IMG/VR virus record: IMGVR_UViG_3300025138_005050
Location: 1-25,161 of that record
From: a virus
Strand: one strand, 5' to 3'
DNA length: 25,161 bases
The translations under genes and the position numbers were made by a program. The notes under the pieces are model-generated. The model saw nothing but the letters and a program-made list of their open reading frames with translations. It was not told where the DNA came from and did no database searches. Shown here in pieces: positions 18,862 through 25,161 of the stretch (positions within the stretch are counted from its first letter, which is position 1; each line of letters begins with the position of its first letter).

Positions 18862-20060
18862 AAATCTTTTTAAGAGAAAGTGTTTACGAATCCGCTTTAA
18901 AGCGAATAAACCGTATATTTGACGAGTTTGATAATGTAGTTATTAGTTCCAGTGGAGGAAAAGATAGCACAGTCACTATGCAGTTGACGCTTCAAGTTGC
19001 GGAAGAGCGAGGTAGGCTACCTGTAAAAATGTTCTTTTTAGACCAAGAAGCGGAGTACAGAATGACCATTGAGTATATGAGGATTGCTATGGCAGATCCT
19101 CGTATTGAACCTCTTTGGGTGCAAGCTCCTATAAAGTTATTTAACGCCACATCTATGGATGACCCTTGGTTGATGTGTTGGAAAGAAGGCGAAGAGTGGA
19201 TGCGCCCTAAAGAGGCTATAAGCATTAAAGAGAATGTATTTGGCACTGAACGATTCCACGATATGTTTGTTAAGGCTTTAGATTATTGGTTTCCTAATGA
19301 ATCAGCGTGTTATCTAGCTGGAGTTAGAGCGGAAGAAAGCCCTACTCGCTTGGCTGGTCTAACCACTGCGGCAACCTACAAGGACATAACGTGGGGTAAA
19401 AAACTCAATGAGAAAAAAGGCCATTACACGTTTTACCCTATTTGGGATTGGTGCATGAGTGATGTATGGAAGTATATTCACGATGGAGGTTGGGAGTATT
19501 GCAAGATATATGATGAATTGTATAGGTACGGAATAAGCCCTCGCAATATGCGTGTATCAAACCTTCACCATGAAACGGCAGTGCATAGCTTGTTTTTCCT
19601 ACATGAAATAGAATCTGATACTTGGGATGCTTTAACTAAGCGTCTTGGGGGCATAAATCAAGCTAAACACATGAAGAAGAATGAGATGTTTGCGGTGCAA
19701 GAATTGCCTTATATGTTTGAAAGCTGGCAAGACTACAGAGATTATCTTACTGAACACTTGATAACCATGCCGAAGCATAGAGAGGCTTTTGTCAAAAAGT
19801 GGGCAAAGATGGATGATTTTTATGGTGATATGGCAAATCCTAAAGACTTGGTAAAAAAGCAAATATCATCATTACTAGCCAATGATTGGGAATTTGTAAA
19901 GTTAGCTGGATTTATGAATAGCCCCCCTATGATTACATACCGAGATTGGAGAAGAGGAAACATCTCTAACAGGCAAAGACTTGATAAAAACATGGTATAC
20001 ATTCAACCACACAAAATCGGAGAAATAGATGAGCGATTTGCCAAACCATCCAATAAGTGA
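18858..20060 (+). CDS. PAPS-reductase-fold protein, IbrA/DUF3440-like
   Basis: The protein has 400 residues from the ATG at 18858, which overlaps the upstream stop by four bases. The PP-loop SGGKDS (32-37) shows an adenylating N-type ATP pyrophosphatase fold shared with PAPS reductase and DndC. Other landmarks are FFLDQEAEYR, LAGVRAEESPTRL and FYPIWDWCMSDVWKYI. The C-terminal half fits DUF3440. The length and the ParB-like partner immediately downstream match the IbrA-IbrB pair known from E. coli prophages, where they affect expression of other phage genes. Phosphorothioation by DndC-like chemistry is conceivable, but no DndA, DndD or DndE is present here. The biochemical activity of this family is not established to my knowledge. 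Confidence 0.88.
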   Translation: MKIFLRESVYESALKRINRIFDEFDNVVISSSGGKDSTVTMQLTLQVAEERGRLPVKMFFLDQEAEYRMTIEYMRIAMADPRIEPLWVQAPIKLFNATSMDDPWLMCWKEGEEWMRPKEAISIKENVFGTERFHDMFVKALDYWFPNESACYLAGVRAEESPTRLAGLTTAATYKDITWGKKLNEKKGHYTFYPIWDWCMSDVWKYIHDGGWEYCKIYDELYRYGISPRNMRVSNLHHETAVHSLFFLHEIESDTWDALTKRLGGINQAKHMKKNEMFAVQELPYMFESWQDYRDYLTEHLITMPKHREAFVKKWAKMDDFYGDMANPKDLVKKQISSLLANDWEFVKLAGFMNSPPMITYRDWRRGNISNRQRLDKNMVYIQPHKIGEIDERFAKPSNK

Positions 20061-20595
20061 AGTTATATGGGCATCTATTGAGGATGTAACCCCTAATGAC
20101 TACAACCCTAACTCAGTAGCAGGTAAGGAGATGGGGCTTCTGTACACATCAATAAAGCATGATGGATATACACAGCCTATCGTTACTATATGGGATGAAG
20201 AATTAAAAAAGTACGTTATTGTTGATGGGTTTCATAGGTACTTCATATGTAAAAATAACAAAGACATTCAAGACTCAACTGGTGGCAGGGTTCCTATAGT
20301 AGTAATTAAGAAAAGTATTAATGAAAGAATGGCCGCTACTGTAAGGCACAATAGAGCTAGAGGGGCGCACTCTATTACAGGGATGTCTAACATGGTTTTT
20401 TCAATGCTTGATAATGGTTGGGAGGATGACAAGATATGTAACCACCTAGGAATGAGTGCTGATGAGTTGCTAAGGCTAAAGCACATAACAGGGTTTTCTA
20501 AGTTGTTTGCAGATGCAGAGTACAGCAAATCATGGACTACTAAAGACCAGATACGCATAAAGAAAGAATACAAATCTTTAGACAAATCTAAATAA
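20029..20595 (+). CDS. IbrB-like ParB/Srx-domain protein
   Basis: The protein has 188 residues. Its ParB-nuclease-type domain includes VTPNDYNPNSVA, DGYTQPIV, VIVDGFHRYF (64-72), then RHNRARGAH (106-114). The GFHR box is the nucleotide-binding motif in this subfamily. After it comes a helical region, WEDDKICNHLGMSADELLRL, that looks like a helix-turn-helix. It overlaps the IbrA-like gene by 32 bases, with GGAGAAATAG before its ATG. This is the standard order of ibrA-ibrB-type pairs in phages. It is the second ParB-like protein in the cluster but is clearly different from the first. Confidence 0.86.
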   Translation: MSDLPNHPISEVIWASIEDVTPNDYNPNSVAGKEMGLLYTSIKHDGYTQPIVTIWDEELKKYVIVDGFHRYFICKNNKDIQDSTGGRVPIVVIKKSINERMAATVRHNRARGAHSITGMSNMVFSMLDNGWEDDKICNHLGMSADELLRLKHITGFSKLFADAEYSKSWTTKDQIRIKKEYKSLDKSK

Positions 20596-20613
20596 TTTGA
20601 TAACGGTAACGCT

Positions 20614-21192
20614 ATGAGCCAGAAACTAACGGAAGATTTAAAAATAGCTATAAGAGATGAATTTGTTCATGGTTTTACTAATGAGCAGGGGGTTAGAACT
20701 TATCCTACTATAGACGCTTTAGTTAAGAAGCATGGGGTCTCTAGGTCTACTCTGTATAGTTATTCCTCAGATGAAAACTGGCAGTCTCAGAAAAACACTG
20801 TTCAAACTAAGATTCAAGAATCTTTAGATGAGGAGAGAATCAACAGAATGGTGTCTGACTCAAAGAGGTTGGATGATACGGCCATTCAGATAGCTCAAGC
20901 TATGCTTGGCAGGGTGGGGCAGAAGCTACAGAGGGCGCAACAAGATGAGAGGGTAGACCCTAATGAGCCTGTTAAGCCTTTTATTGAGGCTATGACAATC
21001 CAAGAGCTACAGGCGGCATCTCATGTTGCTCAGAATGCACAGAAACTTGGCAAACTCGCCCTAGGCGAAGCACAGGAAATTTCAAAGGTATCAGCAGATG
21101 TCAGCAACCCAGAAGCCTTCCACAGAGTTATGGAACAACTTGACGAGCTTGCGAACGCAAGGTCACAAGGCGGTAGCAAACCTCTACACTGA
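20614..21192 (+). CDS. terS: Small terminase subunit-like protein
   Basis: The protein has 192 residues. The N-terminal part has a helix-turn-helix, TIDALVKKHGVSRSTLYSYS followed by SDENWQSQK, as in small terminases and related phage DNA-binding proteins. The middle and C-terminal regions are long helices that could form the ring oligomer. It lies directly before and overlaps the large terminase by 95 bases, the usual place for TerS. It should recognise the packaging site on phage DNA. The ribosome site is weak. Assignment rests on position plus the fold. Confidence 0.8.
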   Translation: MSQKLTEDLKIAIRDEFVHGFTNEQGVRTYPTIDALVKKHGVSRSTLYSYSSDENWQSQKNTVQTKIQESLDEERINRMVSDSKRLDDTAIQIAQAMLGRVGQKLQRAQQDERVDPNEPVKPFIEAMTIQELQAASHVAQNAQKLGKLALGEAQEISKVSADVSNPEAFHRVMEQLDELANARSQGGSKPLH

Positions 21193-22399
21193 GTGGCTAT
21201 CTACAGCTAGGCCGACACAAATAACGCCTCAAGGCGATTGGAACATATGGTTAATATTAGCTGGTAGGGGGTGGGGAAAGACGCGTACAGGTGCGGCTGA
21301 CGCAATGCTTTACGCTCTGCGTAACCCTAACGTGCAGGTGGCCGTTGTGACTCCCACATTCGGAGATATTAGGCGCGTAGCGTTTGGTGGTGTGTCTGGG
21401 ATACTTAAAACCATGCCAGAGGGCTGTATGCTTGCAGGTAGAGGACAAGGATACAACTCATCAGCCTCAGAAATACGCCTGTTTAATGGCTCCATTATCT
21501 ATGGTTTTTCTGCTACTGAGCCTGATCGTTTAAGGGGTCCGCAGTTCCATAGAGCTTGGTGTGATGAGCTTGCCGCGTGGAGATACCCAGAAACCTTTGA
21601 CCAGCTTATGTTTGCTTTACGGCTAGGCAAAAACCCTCAGTGCATCATTACCACTACGCCAAGGCCAACACCTCTAATCAGGCAGTTGCTTGAACGAGAT
21701 GATGTTGTTGTTACCACAGGTAGCACTTTTGAAAATGAGGCAAACTTAGCATCATCCACCCTTGCGATGCTTAAACAAAAGTATGAAGGTACTACATTAG
21801 GTCGCCAAGAACTGTATGCTGAGGTATTAGATAACCTAGAGGGGGCGCTTTGGAATAACAGCATGATTGATGCGTCTAGACGGCCTAAAGATACTAAGGT
21901 TGAGTTCACCAAGGTTATTGTTGCGCTTGATCCAGCGGTTACTGCTAACGCTGATTCTGATGAAACTGGTATCGTAGTGGTAGGAAAAGACGCGCTGAAC
22001 AAGTATTATCTGTTAGATGATAGATCAGGCACGTATACTCCCGACGAGTGGGGAAGGTTGTCAGTAGAGCTTTTTTATACATGGCAAGCAAATTATATTG
22101 TCGCTGAGGTTAATAATGGCGGTGATCTAGTAGAAAGATTAATAAGAAGTATTGACACATCAGTGGGGTATAGATCAGTTCATGCAAGTAGAGGAAAGAT
22201 GCTTAGAGCCGAACCCATATCAGCATTGTACGAGCAGGGCAAAGTCCACCATCTGGGAGTTTATCCAGAGTTAGAAAGTCAGATGTGTACATACACAGGT
22301 GACAGGCCAAAACCCTCCCCCGATAGGCTTGATGCCTTGGTATGGGGATTAACTGAATTAAGCAAGTCACGCGGTGATATTGCTTGGAGAGTTTCATAA
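21098..22399 (+). CDS. terL: Large terminase subunit, Terminase_6/GTA-like
   Basis: The protein has 433 residues. The ATPase has Walker A AGRGWGKT (55-62), Walker B AWCDE (153-157) and coupling motif TTTPRP (185-190). The nuclease domain has ALDPA (276-280, Asp278), an AEVNNGG loop and a C-terminal PDRLDALVWGL with acidic residues. It drives DNA into the prohead and cuts genome ends. The motifs match the packaging terminases of HK97-like phages and gene transfer agents. The long overlap with TerS is unusual, but the ATG has AAAGGT eight bases upstream and no better start lies before the Walker A. The stop shares a base with the portal start (TAATG). Confidence 0.94.
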   Translation: MSATQKPSTELWNNLTSLRTQGHKAVANLYTEWLSTARPTQITPQGDWNIWLILAGRGWGKTRTGAADAMLYALRNPNVQVAVVTPTFGDIRRVAFGGVSGILKTMPEGCMLAGRGQGYNSSASEIRLFNGSIIYGFSATEPDRLRGPQFHRAWCDELAAWRYPETFDQLMFALRLGKNPQCIITTTPRPTPLIRQLLERDDVVVTTGSTFENEANLASSTLAMLKQKYEGTTLGRQELYAEVLDNLEGALWNNSMIDASRRPKDTKVEFTKVIVALDPAVTANADSDETGIVVVGKDALNKYYLLDDRSGTYTPDEWGRLSVELFYTWQANYIVAEVNNGGDLVERLIRSIDTSVGYRSVHASRGKMLRAEPISALYEQGKVHHLGVYPELESQMCTYTGDRPKPSPDRLDALVWGLTELSKSRGDIAWRVS

Positions 22400-24276
22400 T
22401 GGCTATATTTGATAATTTGTTTAAAAAGAAGGTAAACCCAATAGTAAACACTAAAAACTCCTCTATGGTCGGCTACTTTGGTGTAGGCACTGAGGAAGCG
22501 AAAAGCTACAACTACACAGAGTTAGCGTCTGAGGGGTACATGAAGAACGCAATCGTGTATCGGTGCGTTAATGAGATTGCCAAGGGCGCATCAGGTGTTC
22601 CGTTTAAAATATGTAACGCTGATGGTGACGAGATAGAAAACCACCCAGCCATATCCTTGATGAATAGACCGAATCCCTTGCAAAGCTACTCTGAGTTTAT
22701 GAATGCTCTGTTTGGTTATTTACTGCTATCTGGCAATAGCTACATGCTTAGAGTCACAGGGATGAGTAACGTCCCAAAAGAAATTCACCTCTTACGTCCA
22801 GACAGGATAGTGATTGAGGGTGGTAAGGGTGCGATGCCACACAAATACGAATACAAACTTAATGGCCGAACTGAGGCTGTCTATGAAGTGGATCAAGAAA
22901 ATGGTTTTAGCGACCTAAAGCAAGTTAAGCTATGGAACCCACTAGATGACTTTTACGGCCTATCCCCATTGAATGCGGCCGCTGTAGAGGTAGACCAACA
23001 CAACCTATCAAGCAAGCACAACATTAACCTTCTCAACAATGGAGCAAGGCCATCAGGCGCGGTTATATTCAAGCCAAAAGATGATGCAGGTTTTGCAGTC
23101 AACCTAACAGAAAGCCAACGACAGCAATTACTCACTGATCTAAATAACAGGTTCCAAGGTACGGCAAATGCTGGCCGACCTATGCTATTAGAGGGTGATT
23201 TTGATTGGAAAGAGATGGGGCTGTCACCCAAGGATATGGACTTTATTAACCTCAAACACATGAGTGCGACTGATATTGCGATGTGTTTTGGCGTTCCCTC
23301 GCAGTTGGTTGGCGTTCCAGATGCACAAACTTACTCAAATGTAGCAGAGGCTCGGTTAGCTCTCTATGAAGAAACCATTATCCCTATGCTAATGAAGGTT
23401 CAGTGTGATATTAACGAATGGTTGATGCCTCAGTTTGATGAGGATATTTACTTCAAGTTTGACACAGATGAGATTCCTGCCCTATCTGAGAGAAGAAAGC
23501 GAATCTATGACAATGTTATTGGTGCAGTTAAAGAGGGCATCATGACTAGGAACGAGGCGCGAGAGCGTTTAGGTCTTAATGCTATAGATGGCGCTGATGG
23601 CTTGTTAGTTAATGCCAGCCTATTCCCTCTTAATGAAGGGCTACCAGATGCGCCTGTAGAGGAAGATGATGGTAAGGATTACGAGTTTTACGATGAAGAA
23701 TCTAAAGCCCTATCCGATATAGATACAACACCTAACAAGGCAATGGCTCAGGAAGCGCAGAGAGGTCTTGATTGGAGAAAGAAGCATAACAGGGGCGGTA
23801 CTCAAATAGGCGTGACGAGAGCCAACCAATTAGTGAATCGTAGCAAGGTTTCATTAGATACGGTAACTAGGATGCACAGTTATTTTTCTAGGCACGAAGT
23901 TGATAAGCAAGCCGCAGGGTTTAGTCAAGGCGAGGAAGGTTATCCTTCGGCAGGGCGTATCGCTTGGGCATTGTGGGGCGGTGATGCAGGGCAATCTTGG
24001 GCTAAGGCTAGGAGAGCGCAAATAGAGAGAGAAGAAAGCAAGGCAGAAGCGGATGATCTATCTGTTGGTGATATGGTTAGTTGGGATAACTCAGGTGGCA
24101 GGGCTAGAGGCAAGATAACTAGGATTGTTACCAGTGGGAAGCTGTCAGTACCAAAAACCGACTTCACGCTTAATGCATCAGAAGAGAACCCAGCGGCACT
24201 AATCAGGATATACCAAGGAAGCAAGCCAACGGACGTAATTGTTGGTCATAGGTTCTCAACACTGCGAAAACTTTAA
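22399..24276 (+). CDS. HK97-type portal protein with C-terminal extension
   Basis: The protein has 625 residues from the ATG at 22399, with GGAGAG seven bases upstream. Residues about 1-425 are the HK97 portal fold: NAIVYRCVNEIAKGASGVPF, HPAISLMNRPNP, DFYGLSPLNAAA, SDIAMCFG-type (here TDIAMCFGVPSQLVGV) and TYSNVAEARLALYEETIIP. The portal forms the dodecameric ring where DNA enters. An acidic linker is followed by a module with RGLDWRKKHNRGGTQIGVTR and GYPSAGRIAWALWGG (about 450-535). The end (about 553-625, VGDMVSWDNSGGRARGKITR then ASEENPAALIRI) looks like a small Tudor/SH3-like barrel. Most portals end near residue 430, so this extension is unusual. Confidence 0.92.
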   Translation: MAIFDNLFKKKVNPIVNTKNSSMVGYFGVGTEEAKSYNYTELASEGYMKNAIVYRCVNEIAKGASGVPFKICNADGDEIENHPAISLMNRPNPLQSYSEFMNALFGYLLLSGNSYMLRVTGMSNVPKEIHLLRPDRIVIEGGKGAMPHKYEYKLNGRTEAVYEVDQENGFSDLKQVKLWNPLDDFYGLSPLNAAAVEVDQHNLSSKHNINLLNNGARPSGAVIFKPKDDAGFAVNLTESQRQQLLTDLNNRFQGTANAGRPMLLEGDFDWKEMGLSPKDMDFINLKHMSATDIAMCFGVPSQLVGVPDAQTYSNVAEARLALYEETIIPMLMKVQCDINEWLMPQFDEDIYFKFDTDEIPALSERRKRIYDNVIGAVKEGIMTRNEARERLGLNAIDGADGLLVNASLFPLNEGLPDAPVEEDDGKDYEFYDEESKALSDIDTTPNKAMAQEAQRGLDWRKKHNRGGTQIGVTRANQLVNRSKVSLDTVTRMHSYFSRHEVDKQAAGFSQGEEGYPSAGRIAWALWGGDAGQSWAKARRAQIEREESKAEADDLSVGDMVSWDNSGGRARGKITRIVTSGKLSVPKTDFTLNASEENPAALIRIYQGSKPTDVIVGHRFSTLRKL

Positions 24277-24279
24277 TCA

Positions 24280-25143
24280 ATGGGTGATGCACTGAGAGTA
24301 AAACAGCTTTTCGGGTTTAGGCAGGGTTCAGTCAATGCTAGGCGTTATGCTGTAGAACAGGCTAGGATGAGGGATAACCTTAGTCGCGGTTTTCAAAAGA
24401 AGCTAGAGACGAGTTTTAACAAGTCAGTCAATATAGTATCCAAACAAATAGAAAACGATGACCCTATAAACAGTGGGGTTTTAGTCGCTAACATTGAGAC
24501 CGAGGTAACAGCCGTTATCTCTGCTCAGTTAAGCCGCGTATTCCAAGTAATCTTTGACTACAACGACCTAGCCTATAACCGAATAACTCAGAAAGCAGAT
24601 GACGATGCCTTTATGTTTGGTAGGTCAATAGCCTTTGAGGAGGCCGTTGCTCTGTACTTTATCAACCGTGAGAGCTTCATCAGTAACATTTCACGCACAC
24701 AGGGCTTGCTTATCTTGGCATCTATAGAGAAATTACGCCTAGGAGACGCAACTTTAGTCCAGATAGCCAAAGACCTAAGAAAGAACTTTAGGCCAATCAA
24801 TAGGAATCGTGCGGCACTTATCGCTAGAACTGAGACACACAGCGCGGCTGGCTTTGCTCACCAGAGGTATCATAAGAAGGTAGGTGACAGTTATGGTGTG
24901 TCAATGCTCAAGCAGTGGGTATCAACAGGGGATGGTCGGACTAGGGAGACTCACAGGATGGCTAACGGTCAGCAGGTCACTATGGATGAGGATTTTATTA
25001 TAGGTGGTAGACCCATGAGTTATGCTGGAGATCCCAGAGGCGGTGCAGTCAATGTATGCAACTGTCGGTGTGTCGTGGTCTATGTTGATGCTAGAGATTT
25101 AGTAGACGATGACTTTGATCCTGATGATTATGAGGATATTTAA
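24280..25143 (+). CDS. MuF/SPP1 gp7-like head morphogenesis protein
   Basis: The protein has 287 residues. The C-terminal Phage_Mu_F domain shows RAALIARTETHSAAGFAHQR (about 179-198), KQWVSTGDGRTRETHRMANG and a terminal Cys cluster CNCRCVVVY (about 260-268). These proteins bind the inside of the portal or are injected with DNA and are needed for infectious heads. The N-terminal half is helical (coiled-coil-like). It starts three bases after the portal stop without a clear ribosome site, so coupling to portal translation is likely. The capsid and protease genes should follow beyond the right edge. Confidence 0.88.
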   Translation: MGDALRVKQLFGFRQGSVNARRYAVEQARMRDNLSRGFQKKLETSFNKSVNIVSKQIENDDPINSGVLVANIETEVTAVISAQLSRVFQVIFDYNDLAYNRITQKADDDAFMFGRSIAFEEAVALYFINRESFISNISRTQGLLILASIEKLRLGDATLVQIAKDLRKNFRPINRNRAALIARTETHSAAGFAHQRYHKKVGDSYGVSMLKQWVSTGDGRTRETHRMANGQQVTMDEDFIIGGRPMSYAGDPRGGAVNVCNCRCVVVYVDARDLVDDDFDPDDYEDI

Positions 25144-25161
25144 TTTAACCTACCCCCCCTT

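Noticed and set aside
16807-20595. Dnd phosphorothioation system
   Set aside because: Only a PP-loop protein with DUF3440-like length is present; DndA, DndB, DndD and DndE are absent and the partners are ParB-like and methyltransferase-like.
21637-22002. Leftward frame of 121 codons opposite the large terminase
   Set aside because: Antisense shadow of conserved nuclease-domain sequence.

Overview
The window is part of the genome of a tailed double-stranded DNA bacteriophage. It carries a tail fibre, a holin, an endolysin, an HK97-type portal, a large terminase, a MuF-like head protein, an ERF recombinase, a Cro-like repressor and a primase-helicase. The moderate to low GC content, very short intergenic gaps and many small unknown genes resemble siphovirus-like contigs from marine or freshwater metagenomes. 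The terminase and holin are of gene-transfer-agent-like types often seen in phages of Alphaproteobacteria, but the host cannot be fixed from this sequence. No integrase, tRNA, insertion sequence or CRISPR array was seen.

Layout. (a) Positions 2-5935, rightward: the end of a very long repetitive tail fibre with a self-cleaving S74 chaperone, a small unknown protein, a holin, an M15 endolysin, a small protein and a staphylococcal-type nuclease. (b) Positions 5919-11663, leftward: an early region. It starts with a recombination module (PD-(D/E)XK nuclease, ERF, small winged-helix-like protein, SSB-like protein, terminator, HNH nuclease) and continues into about fourteen small, overlapping genes, mostly unknown. 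Two of these (38 and 58 codons) are easily missed. (c) Positions 11664-15038, rightward: a divergent promoter pair, a Cro-like protein, a winged-helix replication protein with iteron-like repeats inside its gene, a primase-helicase, a small nuclease, a second XRE regulator and a helical protein. (d) Positions 15039-16705, leftward: an amidoligase plus a gamma-glutamylcyclotransferase-like protein, with its own promoter and terminator. (e) Positions 16749-20595, rightward: six tightly coupled genes, namely ParB-like, a small protein, a DPPW methyltransferase, an EPPY methyltransferase-like protein, an IbrA-like PAPS-reductase-fold protein and an IbrB-like ParB. (f) Positions 20614-25143, rightward: small and large terminase, a portal with an unusual C-terminal extension, and a MuF-like protein.

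How the parts fit. Region c should start replication while region b supplies recombination and host-takeover functions. The block e cluster sits just before the packaging genes, which suggests it modifies or marks phage DNA before encapsidation. Block d looks like a small peptide or metabolite modification cassette. At least five leftward promoters share a 16-bp near-palindrome (consensus about GTTTASTATWRCAAAC) over the -10 or -35 box, so a common phage regulator probably controls them. The best candidates for a new system are block e, especially its DPPW/EPPY methyltransferase pair, and block d.
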